A stretch of DNA of 62,500 nt from Fidelibacterota bacterium (lineage in GTDB: Bacteria; Fidelibacterota; UBA8477; JABMPR01): assembly GCA_016845065.1 (NCBI GenBank), contig JAERTG010000067.1:1-62500 (forward strand), written 5' to 3'. Under the pieces are notes generated by a model. It was given only the letters and a program-made list of their open reading frames with translations. It searched no databases and was not told where the DNA came from. Made by a program: the position numbers and the translations under genes. This document shows, piece after piece, positions 37,497 to 46,946 of this stretch; the first letter of the stretch is position 1; each line of letters opens with the position of its first letter.

Positions 37497-39686
37497 ATGT
37501 ACCGCGTAAAAACGCTACTAGTAATGGCAACTATATTGGTGTTGTCAACAAGTCTCTTTGCTATTATTGAAGGTAATGGCAAGTCGGACGCCCTTCCCTA
37601 TTATGGGAATGTTCAACCCCTGGATACCCGGGACACGGATACCCGTGATACAGACGCTACACTGACGTGGCTGGATGGAATCACACCTAACACCAACTTC
37701 GTTGGATCAACTAATGACTATTTCATGGAATATTATGTTGCTCCTGCTGATGGTTATATCAACTCAATCGATTTCAATTTCTCAAACCTGTTTGAATTCT
37801 CAGGTGGTGGAATGTCAATCTGGATTTATGAATCTGCATATCCATGGCCAGAAATTGATTCTGAAGCTATCGCTGACGTTTCTGGTGATGCATGGCTCGG
37901 ATACTATGATGAGACTTCAGGTTTCGAAACCACAGGAACCAACTGGGTCCGTGGTGGTGTGAATGATCTTGAAGGTGCCCTTGACATGGATTACGATCCC
38001 CTCGGTGCACAGGTATGGCCTGCCTTCGGTTCAGGTTCTATTTCCCTAGAACCAAATGCTGATGATGGTGGCGTTGTAAACTTTGACCTGGTTACTGCCA
38101 TGGGTACAAATCATCCTTTCCTCGCTGGAGATGAGTTCGTTGTCGTTATCCGCTTCAATGGTTTTGAAGAACAGGGTGATGATGGTGACTATCAGGCAGG
38201 TTTCCTATCCGCAACACTGCATGTTGATCCACAGCCTTCACAGAAATTTTATGGTACAATCTCAAGTCCTGACGGTCGTCTTGGTAATGATGACTGGGGT
38301 TGGTACATCCGCTCCTACGTTTGGGATTGGGGTGTAAATGTTACACTGACAAGTGATCGTGCTCCAGTTCTTACTGGTTGGAACGAACTTGGTGTAACCT
38401 TAAGTCAAGATGCTCGTACAGCTACTTGTATCATCACTGATGATAACCCATCTGGTGGAGCTGCTGGTGTAGCCAGTGCTAACCTAATGTATTCCATTGA
38501 TGGCGCTGATTATGTATCTGTGGCAATGACTGCCGAAGTTGATACTTTTAGTGCAGACATCCCTGGAATAGCCGGTGGTGATGTTGATTACTATTTTGAA
38601 GCAACTGATGTTGAAGGAAATACAAATAGCACTTTGGTACAATCCTATAGTGTATTCGTACCTTCCGCTCCAACATTGGTAGTATTTAATGGTGGCGCAA
38701 CTGGTGGCTATCCATATGCATACTACTTTGGAATCAGTGATTTCACTACTTATGCTACTGCAGGTTTCCCACATGATGTTTGGGATGGTCCAATTCTTGA
38801 AGAATTAGCCGCAGCCTACACAACCATCTATGAGATTTCTCATTATGGTAATGGTCCTGCATGGGACAACAGAGAAGTTATCGCAGCTTGGTTAGAAACT
38901 GGTGCTAAGAATTATGGAATGTTCGGTGACGAGTTCTTCGGTGCATGGACAGGTTGGGTTGACCAATCTTATGCAGCTGGCGACTTCGAATATGATGTTC
39001 TTGGTGTTGCTGCTATCCATAACGATATCGTTGCATCTTCAGCAGATGTTACTCCTGTTGAAGCTGTTGAAGGTAACGTTTTAACTGGTGAACTCTATAC
39101 TGCTCATATGGCACTGGGTGATACACTTATGTATGATCCTGTATATGAAGTTGGTGGTGTAAACTGGTTAGACGGATTTGACCTTGTTGATGCTGGTTCA
39201 GAAAACATGGTTACCCTGGCTGATGGAATGCCAATTGGTCTGAATAGAATGTCCGGTGATGATCATATCGTCGTGCTTGGTTTTGATCCTATCAGTATCA
39301 ATGCTTCACCATACACATGGTGGGGATTCTCTGTAGAATCTGCACAGACCCAGTCATTAGAATGGTTTGGTCTTTGGGCAGTTTCAGCAGACGATGTAAC
39401 AGTTCCTGAGAACTCATCATTGAGTGCTGCTTATCCTAACCCCTTCAATCCTACAACAAGCATTGAATATCAATTAGCAAATGCTTCTGATGTAAACATC
39501 ACTGTTTACAACATGCTAGGACAAGAAGTTACTAACCTCGTAGCTGGTTTCCAGACTGCAGGTAGCTATACTGTACAGTGGAATGGTTTAGACGCTGTTG
39601 GTCATTCAGTACCATCAGGTCTCTATTTCTACACAATGCAGACAGAAGGATTCACCGCAACTCAGAAAATGATGTTGCTCAAATAA
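37497..39686 (+). CDS. Exported protein with canonical T9SS sorting domain (module A cargo)
   Basis: ATG 37497 follows AAGGAGG by about eight bases, the strongest ribosome-binding site in the module. The 729-residue protein has a signal peptide (to SLFA), a short repeat TRDTDTRDTD near residue 45, and a beta-rich region with two SxDG/Fn3-like strands. A segment around 400-620 (PTLVVFNGGATGGYPYAYYFG, YEISHYGNGPAWDNREVIAAWLETGAKNYGMFGDEFFG) resembles the flavodoxin-like domains of surface proteins. The C-terminal domain AYPNPFNPTTSIEY to KMMLLK is a type A sorting domain. It ends the operon; a strong terminator follows. No enzyme family is recognised. Confidence 0.82.
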   Translation: MYRVKTLLVMATILVLSTSLFAIIEGNGKSDALPYYGNVQPLDTRDTDTRDTDATLTWLDGITPNTNFVGSTNDYFMEYYVAPADGYINSIDFNFSNLFEFSGGGMSIWIYESAYPWPEIDSEAIADVSGDAWLGYYDETSGFETTGTNWVRGGVNDLEGALDMDYDPLGAQVWPAFGSGSISLEPNADDGGVVNFDLVTAMGTNHPFLAGDEFVVVIRFNGFEEQGDDGDYQAGFLSATLHVDPQPSQKFYGTISSPDGRLGNDDWGWYIRSYVWDWGVNVTLTSDRAPVLTGWNELGVTLSQDARTATCIITDDNPSGGAAGVASANLMYSIDGADYVSVAMTAEVDTFSADIPGIAGGDVDYYFEATDVEGNTNSTLVQSYSVFVPSAPTLVVFNGGATGGYPYAYYFGISDFTTYATAGFPHDVWDGPILEELAAAYTTIYEISHYGNGPAWDNREVIAAWLETGAKNYGMFGDEFFGAWTGWVDQSYAAGDFEYDVLGVAAIHNDIVASSADVTPVEAVEGNVLTGELYTAHMALGDTLMYDPVYEVGGVNWLDGFDLVDAGSENMVTLADGMPIGLNRMSGDDHIVVLGFDPISINASPYTWWGFSVESAQTQSLEWFGLWAVSADDVTVPENSSLSAAYPNPFNPTTSIEYQLANASDVNITVYNMLGQEVTNLVAGFQTAGSYTVQWNGLDAVGHSVPSGLYFYTMQTEGFTATQKMMLLK

Positions 39687-39706
39687 TCCTGCTTACATAG
39701 CGTTAC

Positions 39707-39739
39707 AAAAAAGGCCTCGCCATTGGCGAGGCCTTTTTT
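39707..39739 (+). terminator. Rho-independent terminator ending module A
   Basis: A 15-bp perfect stem (39707-39721 with 39725-39739) with loop ATT; the GC part is GGCCTCGCC and the 3' side carries seven T residues. Confidence 0.95.
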
Positions 39740-39858
39740 TATCCTGGAAGTGCATGAATAAGTTGAACTTGACGAAAAAATCGTTCAATAATCTTCTAGG
39801 GTAAGCCCCTTGTTTTCATATCTTTACCCTTCACACAAGATTGAGGGGCGGGGAAATC

Positions 39859-42800
39859 ATGTCAAACTATTCAAGATACATTACGCAATGCTTTCTTATC
39901 TCATTCGTGCTTTGCTCTTCAGGTTTCTCTAAAGACACCAACCGCTCATCTCTGCCAAAGCCCGCCACCGTTGAATTTGAGTTGTTTTCCAGCAATACTA
40001 TCAGCAGCTGGATCGGGAATCAGGGACATCTCGCTAGTCATGTTCCTACAGGTGATTCTGGATGTGAATGGCCCGCTGGATCTGGCAAAACAACCATTTT
40101 TGCGTCAGGCATCTGGGTGCTTGGACAAGTTGATGGTGTAATCCGTGGAGCAACAGCTGAATACTCCTCAGATTGGACGCCTGGCACCATTCATTATGAT
40201 ACCGAAACCAAACTGCCCACGAGTGCCACGCCACTAAACACAACTGATCATCAGGTCTACTATATTCAAAAGGGCAATTCCTCTAATCTATCATCTCAAC
40301 ACTATAATCGTGAGTATGCGACCTGGCCAGCTTCTGATGGGGCACCAGCCCACGATGGCGAGTATTTCACTGACCTGAACGGCAATGGTAGCTGGGACCT
40401 GGGGGAGAGTTTTGAAGACTTTAATAACAATAGCAATTATGATGAGCCTGATGGTCTATTGGTCACGGGGGATGATCCACCGAGATTTGTAGGTGATACA
40501 CAAGCCTGGTGGGTCATGAATGATTGGGACGTTCTGACACAGGGAAGCAACTGGAATACACCCCCTCTCGGTGTAGAAGCACATGTTCTAGTATATACAC
40601 GCTCGAATGACCCAATTCTGGAAAATGTGCAATTTCACAGTATAAAGCTCGTCAACAAAGGTGGAGCGCAAATCGACTCGACATACTTTACCTATTGGAC
40701 GGATCCTGATATAGGGGATGCTACTGATGATCTGGGTGGCTGTGATACTAGTTTGGCAATGGCATATTATTATAATGGCCTGACTCAGGATAGAACTTAT
40801 GGATTAACCGCACCAGCCGTTGGATACACATTCATGCAAGGTCCTCTAGTAGAATCTGTTGGTGATACAGCTTGGATACATAGTGACTCATTTCCCGATC
40901 GCCGCATCCTGGGTATGACCTCCTCGATAATGTTTTTAAAAAGTTCTAACATATTAGGAGATCCCGTTAACGCAGAAGAGGCATATTATTATATGCAGGG
41001 TCTACAGCACAATGGTGATCCAATTCTTGATCCCTGGGGAGAGCCCACGCCTTATCATATCTCAGGTGATCCTGTTGCCGGTGATGAATGGACAGCTGCA
41101 GAACAGTACTGGGTTGGTGATAAAAGGGGAATTATGAGTACTGGTCCCTTCGATATGGAGCCCTGGGATGACCTCAACGGTAATGGCAGAGCAGACTTTG
41201 GTGAACCTGGTGTCCAGGTTATTGAAGCAGCTCTTATTATAAAGAGTGGTTTAAATAACGTGGATGCTATCACAAACTTACGAATCGTTGCAGAATATAC
41301 CCGGTACAGATTTAACAACAGTTTCGCTAGTTCTCATATGGAGAGTCCCGAAATATCAGTCGGATCAGCTGACCAGGAAATCGTACTCAACTGGTTTGAT
41401 GATGCCGACATTTATGAGGCAAATATCGGGGGCTCTTATGAATTTGAGGGCTACAATTTGTTTCAGGGTGAATCCAATTCTGGACCCTGGACATTACTCA
41501 CAACATTTGATGTTGTCAATGGCGTCGGGGTTATACTAGAACAAAGTTTTGATGAACATGGCTTTTTACAGAACATTCCAGTTCAGTTTGGAGACGATAC
41601 AGGCCTTGAGCATGTCATCTCAATAAAAGAGGACTACTTGAATGATGGAGAACCTCTCGTCAATAACAAAGCATATTATTTTGCTGTGGATGCCTATGCG
41701 TACTCCAGTTCTGCTCTGCCTCGAGTAATTGAAAGCGAAATGCGAGTCATTTCAGTACGACCTCATAAACAATTTGATTCTGCAGATGTTGGTGAATTGC
41801 TCGAAACATCGCATGAGGGAGATGCCGAAATTAGCCTATCCATTGTGGTCTTGGATCCCAGTAAATTGAAGGGATTGGACTATGAGCTTGGGTTTAATTT
41901 TGATTCGGTTCAATCATTGGGGCAGTGGCATCTAATCAACCCAAGCTTGGCATCTCAGGATACACTGCTCGTAAGTCCATGGTTTGATGAGTATAACCTC
42001 CAAATTGCTGAACAACATTATGTCGATGGATTCGAACTGTCCCTGGGAGATGTATCATTTGCCCCCCCTGCATACAAGAGCAATTGGGAACAGATCATCA
42101 ATATTGAAGGTACCGCGGTTGAGACACTAACTTTAAGAGCGCTTTCAGATGGTGGAGTTGATTCTTTAGGTTATGATGTCATGGGGAGTCAATTGGTTCA
42201 TCTTGACACACTTTTTGGACCAGATTACTATTGGGATTATTACGAAATTGAAGAACGGAGCGATGGTACCTATTTCATTTTGTACCGTGCAAATACTCAT
42301 GATGTCCATATCCAGGGCTTTGCATCCAAATTTGGAGGCCAGGGTGGTGATCGTCTCGCTGACATACCCGGTATTGGGGGTGGTTCAAATGATCCTGAAT
42401 TTCTCCAATCTGACCTGGAGATTCGTTTCACTGAACAGGGCCAGAATGCATCTCTTTATTCAACTACAAATGCTTTTGTCCCCACAATTGTTAATGTTCC
42501 GTTTGAAATCTGGGATATTGAAAGGAACATTCAGCTCAGTGTTGGTATTAATGACCACAATCATAGTGGCAGTATTCAGGATACAACGCTGGAAGATTGG
42601 GAAAACACACTAGATGGGGATTGGGTGATTGTCTTTGATCGTGATTATAGCGTATATGGCATAGAAGTGGATTCACTCTTCAACAATCCTTACTCAGGCT
42701 GGTGTTGGCAGTTCAATGAGGATTCCAAATTCTCAATCGGTGATGTGGTCGCAATCCAATTTCTTAATCCAGTGGATCCTGCAGTAGATGTTTTCAGATG

Positions 42801-43140
42801 GAGTACACATGTGGCAGGGGTGACCTATGATGAAGATGCACTGGAATCCATACAGGTCTTTCCCAACCCCTACTTTGGTTATCAATCGGAACAATCCAGC
42901 TTCTCAGAACCATTTGTTACCATAAGTAATCTACCCGAGCAAGAATGCACAATCCGTATCTATAGCCTGGGTGGTCAATTGGTCCGACGTTTTGATCATG
43001 AGGTCGGTACCTACGAATATTGGGATCTGCTCAATGATCATCGCTATCCAGTAGCCAGCGGGGTTTATATCCTCCATATCGAGGTGCCAGAATTAGGAAA
43101 TAAAATCCTGAAACTGGCGATTCTACAACCTGATAATTAG
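39859..43140 (+). CDS. Solitary paralogue of the module A giant exported protein
   Basis: The open frame begins at a TTG (39841), but GCGGGG lies five bases before ATG 39859, which starts a signal peptide (MSNYSRYITQCFLISFVLCSSGFS). The 1093-residue product aligns with the 32944 protein from end to end: the same ISSWIGNQGHLASHVPTGDSG opening, the same calcium-loop-like stretches (DLNGNGSWDLGESFEDF; DDLNGNGRADFGEPGVQ), the Fn3-like region, the block FGGQGGDRLADIPGIGGG near residue 825, and a VFPNPYFG C-terminal domain. Unlike its paralogue it has its own transcript, bounded by terminators, and no receptor or PorV-like partner. Function unknown; a duplicated surface component is inferred. Confidence 0.85.
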   Translation: MSNYSRYITQCFLISFVLCSSGFSKDTNRSSLPKPATVEFELFSSNTISSWIGNQGHLASHVPTGDSGCEWPAGSGKTTIFASGIWVLGQVDGVIRGATAEYSSDWTPGTIHYDTETKLPTSATPLNTTDHQVYYIQKGNSSNLSSQHYNREYATWPASDGAPAHDGEYFTDLNGNGSWDLGESFEDFNNNSNYDEPDGLLVTGDDPPRFVGDTQAWWVMNDWDVLTQGSNWNTPPLGVEAHVLVYTRSNDPILENVQFHSIKLVNKGGAQIDSTYFTYWTDPDIGDATDDLGGCDTSLAMAYYYNGLTQDRTYGLTAPAVGYTFMQGPLVESVGDTAWIHSDSFPDRRILGMTSSIMFLKSSNILGDPVNAEEAYYYMQGLQHNGDPILDPWGEPTPYHISGDPVAGDEWTAAEQYWVGDKRGIMSTGPFDMEPWDDLNGNGRADFGEPGVQVIEAALIIKSGLNNVDAITNLRIVAEYTRYRFNNSFASSHMESPEISVGSADQEIVLNWFDDADIYEANIGGSYEFEGYNLFQGESNSGPWTLLTTFDVVNGVGVILEQSFDEHGFLQNIPVQFGDDTGLEHVISIKEDYLNDGEPLVNNKAYYFAVDAYAYSSSALPRVIESEMRVISVRPHKQFDSADVGELLETSHEGDAEISLSIVVLDPSKLKGLDYELGFNFDSVQSLGQWHLINPSLASQDTLLVSPWFDEYNLQIAEQHYVDGFELSLGDVSFAPPAYKSNWEQIINIEGTAVETLTLRALSDGGVDSLGYDVMGSQLVHLDTLFGPDYYWDYYEIEERSDGTYFILYRANTHDVHIQGFASKFGGQGGDRLADIPGIGGGSNDPEFLQSDLEIRFTEQGQNASLYSTTNAFVPTIVNVPFEIWDIERNIQLSVGINDHNHSGSIQDTTLEDWENTLDGDWVIVFDRDYSVYGIEVDSLFNNPYSGWCWQFNEDSKFSIGDVVAIQFLNPVDPAVDVFRWSTHVAGVTYDEDALESIQVFPNPYFGYQSEQSSFSEPFVTISNLPEQECTIRIYSLGGQLVRRFDHEVGTYEYWDLLNDHRYPVASGVYILHIEVPELGNKILKLAILQPDN

Positions 43141-43237
43141 TGTCCCCCTTGATCCATTAATGACCTGCAGGTGGCAACTAATTACCTGACATAAAGAGTC
43201 ACCTATAGAACTTTTAGAAATACTGCCCAGCTCTACC

Positions 43238-43263
43238 TGGGAAAGACTTTCCCAACCTTTTTT
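43238..43263 (+). terminator. Rho-independent terminator
   Basis: TGGGAAAG (43238-43245) pairs perfectly with CTTTCCCA (43247-43254), followed by ACC and six T residues. It ends the solitary giant-protein gene. Confidence 0.8.
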
Positions 43264-43332
43264 ACTCACGATTCATTAACTGATTTTATTCATCCTCGAA
43301 TCAATTAGTTTAAGCGCCAATAGGAGAGAAAT

Positions 43333-43482
43333 ATGTCACTCGCCGCTGCAATTGGCTATGCCATTGGCATCATGATTTTTGCCTTCATTTTTCGCATAAA
43401 GCGGAAACAGATGATGGCAAAATATACAGAAAAATTTGAGTCAAAAATTTCTAAGTCTGATAAAGGAAATCAAAATGATTAA
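43333..43482 (+). CDS. 49-residue single-pass membrane protein coupled to spmA
   Basis: ATG 43333 is preceded by AGGAGAG. The product has one hydrophobic helix at residues 3-20 (LAAAIGYAIGIMIFAFIF), a basic RIKRK stop-transfer stretch and a charged tail (KYTEKFESKISKSDKGNQND). This predicts a bitopic protein with the C-terminus in the cytosol. Its stop overlaps the spmA ATG in ATGATTAA, so the two are translationally coupled. I recognise no family; a small accessory subunit of the SpmA/SpmB membrane pair is plausible. Confidence 0.6.
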   Translation: MSLAAAIGYAIGIMIFAFIFRIKRKQMMAKYTEKFESKISKSDKGNQND

Positions 43483-44146
43483 TACCATCTGGATTGTGTT
43501 AATGGCAGGTGGAATCCTGGTGGCAGGGTTTCAATGCCTGGGGCTGGATTATAGCAGTGCAGAGGGGTTGATGATGAATCCCAGCTTTGTTCCACTCACA
43601 GATCTGACAAAGGGTCTTTTTGATTCCGCCAAGGCTTCCGTTAACCTGGCCATGGGCCTCATTGGCATTATGGCCCTCTGGTTGGGGCTGATGAAAATTG
43701 CTGAGGAGTCTGGTTTAGTCAAACTCTTCGCAAAAGCTGTACGACCTGTAATGGTGAAACTATTTCCAGATGTTCCACCTGAACATCCTGCCATGGGTGC
43801 CATGGTAATGAATATTGCCGCAAATATGTTGGGCCTGGGTAATGCAGCTACACCTCTGGGTCTCAAAGCCATGCAGGAATTACAATCCCTTAACAAGGTC
43901 AAGGATACTGCTACCAACGCCATGGCAACGTTTATGGCTCTCAACACATCTTCAGTGACGTTTATACCTGCTACCGTTATTGGCATCCGGGCAGCAGCCA
44001 ATGCCTCCAATCCAGCTGAAATTATCGGTCCAGTCATTCTTGCCACAGGGGTGTCTACAACTGTGGCGATTATTGCCATCAAGACCTTGCAGAAACTTCC
44101 CAGGTACCGAATGCCGGCAGTAGAACCAGAAGGGAAGGAGGTCTGA
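43475..44146 (+). CDS. spmA: SpmA-like nucleoside-recognition (Gate) domain membrane protein
   Basis: The 223-residue protein starts at ATG 43475 with AAGGA upstream; the open frame continues 13 codons back through the small gene. It has several membrane helices and the family motifs MALWLGLMKIAEESGLV, NIAANMLGLGNAATPLGLKAMQEL and MALNTSSVTFIPATVIGIR. These define the SpmA half of the Gate/nucleoside-recognition family, named from Bacillus spore maturation but common in non-sporulating bacteria, where the role is unknown. SpmB follows after one base, so both halves of the predicted heteromer are present. Confidence 0.9.
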   Translation: MINTIWIVLMAGGILVAGFQCLGLDYSSAEGLMMNPSFVPLTDLTKGLFDSAKASVNLAMGLIGIMALWLGLMKIAEESGLVKLFAKAVRPVMVKLFPDVPPEHPAMGAMVMNIAANMLGLGNAATPLGLKAMQELQSLNKVKDTATNAMATFMALNTSSVTFIPATVIGIRAAANASNPAEIIGPVILATGVSTTVAIIAIKTLQKLPRYRMPAVEPEGKEV

Positions 44147-44147
44147 T

Positions 44148-44684
44148 ATGTTTCAAGGAGTTATCAATGGTGTATCAGCCATCGCCATCCCCCTACTCAT
44201 ATTGGCCATTGTTGGACACGGCTGGTACAAGAAGGTTAAAGTTTATGAAGTGTTCACAGAAGGTGCCAAAGAGGGATTTAATGTAGCAGTTCGCATTATT
44301 CCATTTCTGGTAGCTATTCTGGTGGCTATCGGTGCCTTTCGGGCTTCAGGTGCCCTGGATCTCATTACTGGGTTGTTAAGTCCCCTGACATCCTGGATTG
44401 GGATGCCTGGAGAAGTGATTCCCATGGCGCTTATGCGTCCCTTAAGCGGGAGTGGAGCAATGGGCATCGTTTCTGAATTAATCAATACCTATGGGGCCGA
44501 TTCTCTGATAGCTCGAATGGCCGCCATTATGGAGGGTTCTACTGAAACGACCTTTTATATCCTGGCTGTATATTTTGGTTCTGTTGGTGTCAAAAAAACC
44601 AGGCACGCACTCCCATCGGCTCTGTTAGCTGATCTAGCAGGAATCATTGCCGCCGTGGTTGTTACGCAAATGGTATTTGGCTAA
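44148..44684 (+). CDS. spmB: SpmB-like nucleoside-recognition (Gate) domain membrane protein
   Basis: The 178-residue protein has a good ribosome-binding site (AAGGAGG) inside the end of spmA. Family motifs are IPLLILAIVGHGWYKKVKVYE, RPLSGSGAMGIVSELI and MEGSTETTFYILAVYFGSVG, with five or so membrane helices. It is the partner of SpmA. Since the neighbours are surface-protein genes and nothing suggests sporulation, a transport or envelope role is more likely than a spore one. No clear terminator follows in the 131-base gap. Confidence 0.9.
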   Translation: MFQGVINGVSAIAIPLLILAIVGHGWYKKVKVYEVFTEGAKEGFNVAVRIIPFLVAILVAIGAFRASGALDLITGLLSPLTSWIGMPGEVIPMALMRPLSGSGAMGIVSELINTYGADSLIARMAAIMEGSTETTFYILAVYFGSVGVKKTRHALPSALLADLAGIIAAVVVTQMVFG

Positions 44685-44815
44685 ACCCTGAAGCCTGTGT
44701 TATTTTTGTAATCGTTTCTTCCCCGAATTGATCTTGCAATAGGGAGGGGGGGAAACTATGATGATAGTCGATGCGATAAATTGAAATGAGTGAGATGTAA
44801 GTGAAAGGAAGCAAC

Positions 44816-46762
44816 ATGAGAAAGTTAGTTACAATAGTCCTGATAGGCGCATTTTCCATAGGATTATTTGGTGCAAACATGCCCAGACCTGACAAGGTAG
44901 TATCAGCAGCATTTATTAATATGGTTGAACCTGAGGGTGAAGGAATTAGTCTTACACCAGGTCAGGCAGGCACTACAACAGGTCTTCGGGAAGGCAATTC
45001 TGTCCTCGTTGACTCTTCTCAAAATGGCTATGGTATGGTTGCTTCTGAGACCAATCCAATATCTGTAAACCCCTACGACCATGATAAAATTATCATGGGA
45101 TATCGTCAGTATACTGATGGAACAGCTTCTGGCTCGATTGGAATGGCTTCCTCAGATGATGGTGGTGAGACCTGGTCGACTTATTCAAATTTGAATTTTG
45201 GTCTGGCTGATGCTGGTCGTTATCCATCGGCCCTGGCTTCTGAAGACTATCCTGTAGTTGTCTGGAACGAATATGGTCTTAACACCAGTGCCAGCGGTGG
45301 TGGTGAATATGGTGGACGTTCTTATTATACCTTTGACCTCTTTGGTTATGGTGGTGGATTCTGGTTTCCTGGTGTAGATATTCACAATAGCCCCCTTTCA
45401 CATGACACCTGGGTTCTCGTTCCCACACAGAATGTAGATTTTGATGGAAACTACGTCATGAACGTAGTTGCCTCTGATTGGTCTGGAAACAATGATCGCA
45501 TTCATTTTCGCGGACAATCAAATGGCCCCTGGCAGGGAACTGCCCTACCCATGTCTGCTCCAACCCTTATCGCAGAAAACTCTCTGGATTTCAGGTTTGA
45601 AGCTGATGCCAACTACACCTCAAATGGCAACATGGATATCAATGACGATGGTGTTGGATATTATGCCTTAACTTCTTTTTGGGGTAATGAAGCTGAAATT
45701 GGCAATCACACTATTTTTATAAAAAGAACTACTGACTTTGGCGCAAGCTGGAGCGATTGGTATTATATCGCTGATAATACTCTCAATGATTATTTCTGGG
45801 ACGTATTTCCAGATAGTATCGAAGATGGTGATGGCGGTTGGGCACACCTTGAAGAAGGTTGGACTCCGTTTATCGGATATGATACAGAAGTTACCACGGA
45901 TGATGATGGTGGTCTCCACGTAATAGCTCCTGTGCTTCCTTCTGATCCAGACGGTGTGTATCCTTATTGGGCAGAAGAAAATGGTATTTATCATTTTCAT
46001 GCTGAAGATGCAGCTTTTGCTCTCGGTAGTGGAGGAATTGATGTAAGCATTGGTTTCATAGCCAGTATGCAACTGGGATGGCAGATATATGGAGACGGCG
46101 GTTGGCAGGCAAATGGTGTAACCATGGCTACCGATCTTGATGTCGAAGATAGACTCTATATGGCTTTCTACACCGTCTCTGATACGATTACAATCGGCGA
46201 ATCGTTTTTCTCCTACTACGATGTCATGGCTTCAGTCTCGAATGATAATGGTGCGACCTGGGGTGAACCTGTAAATCAGACACTTACTTTTGACCCCGAT
46301 ATGGATGAGACTTATCCCCACATGAACAAGTTTGGTGTGGATGGTGAAGTATACATTATGTATCAAATGCCTGATTATAACCAGCAGACGGTTGCAGATG
46401 ATGAAACCTTCGCAGCTTATCTAAATAATATCTACTTTTTGAAAGCTAGATTAGCTCCATCATCCGGTGTGAGTGTGGATGATGAGGGCGTACGACCTAC
46501 TAACTTTGAGTTGGAAGAAAACTATCCGAATCCTTTCAATCCATCAACGACTATTGGCTTCAGCATTCCAACAGCTGGAATGGTTGAACTGACAGTATAT
46601 GATATAACTGGCCGTGCAGTACAAACCCTGCATCAGGGTTTCCTTACTGCTGGAAATCACCAGTATACATTTGCCGGAAATGATCTGGCCAGTGGTGCAT
46701 ATTTTTATGCTCTGAAATCTCAGGGATTTCAGGATGTTAAAAAGATGCTCCTCGTTAAATAA
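44816..46762 (+). CDS. Exported Asp-box (BNR/sialidase-like) protein with T9SS sorting domain
   Basis: The open frame begins at GTG 44801, but AAAGGAAGC leads to ATG 44816, which starts a signal peptide (MRKLVTIVLIGAFSIGLFGA). The 648-residue protein has Asp-box motifs of the S-x-D-x-G-x-x-W type at SSDDGGETWS, TTDFGASWSDW and SNDNGATWGEP, which mark beta-propellers of the sialidase/BNR superfamily. The catalytic Arg triad and Tyr of sialidases cannot be assigned, so enzyme activity is not claimed. The C-terminal domain ENYPNPFNPSTTIGF to KKMLLVK is a T9SS type A sorting domain. It stands alone, with a terminator downstream. Confidence 0.82.
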   Translation: MRKLVTIVLIGAFSIGLFGANMPRPDKVVSAAFINMVEPEGEGISLTPGQAGTTTGLREGNSVLVDSSQNGYGMVASETNPISVNPYDHDKIIMGYRQYTDGTASGSIGMASSDDGGETWSTYSNLNFGLADAGRYPSALASEDYPVVVWNEYGLNTSASGGGEYGGRSYYTFDLFGYGGGFWFPGVDIHNSPLSHDTWVLVPTQNVDFDGNYVMNVVASDWSGNNDRIHFRGQSNGPWQGTALPMSAPTLIAENSLDFRFEADANYTSNGNMDINDDGVGYYALTSFWGNEAEIGNHTIFIKRTTDFGASWSDWYYIADNTLNDYFWDVFPDSIEDGDGGWAHLEEGWTPFIGYDTEVTTDDDGGLHVIAPVLPSDPDGVYPYWAEENGIYHFHAEDAAFALGSGGIDVSIGFIASMQLGWQIYGDGGWQANGVTMATDLDVEDRLYMAFYTVSDTITIGESFFSYYDVMASVSNDNGATWGEPVNQTLTFDPDMDETYPHMNKFGVDGEVYIMYQMPDYNQQTVADDETFAAYLNNIYFLKARLAPSSGVSVDDEGVRPTNFELEENYPNPFNPSTTIGFSIPTAGMVELTVYDITGRAVQTLHQGFLTAGNHQYTFAGNDLASGAYFYALKSQGFQDVKKMLLVK

Positions 46763-46799
46763 TTGCTCTGAATTGACAAAGAGGTCATCTAAGTGTTTG

Positions 46800-46834
46800 A
46801 AGGGATGTTTTAGAAAAATCGAAACATCCCTTTA
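46800..46834 (+). terminator. Rho-independent terminator
   Basis: AAGGGATGTTT (46800-46810) pairs with AAACATCCCTT (46822-46832) across an 11-base loop; the 3' side has only TTTAT. Confidence 0.7.
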
Positions 46835-46946
46835 TACCGATCAAGATGAGGTCGCTTCATAGCTGGCCTCTTTTTGTTTACTGGCTCTACCATGCTGAGC
46901 CCATAAAATGCATGTGAAGAAAGCGTCATTGCTGCAGGGAGATTTC

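Noticed and set aside
37456..37509. Possible 17-residue leader peptide overlapping the 37497 start
   Set aside because: The frame contains the ribosome-binding site of the real gene but has none of its own and shows no regulatory codon pattern.
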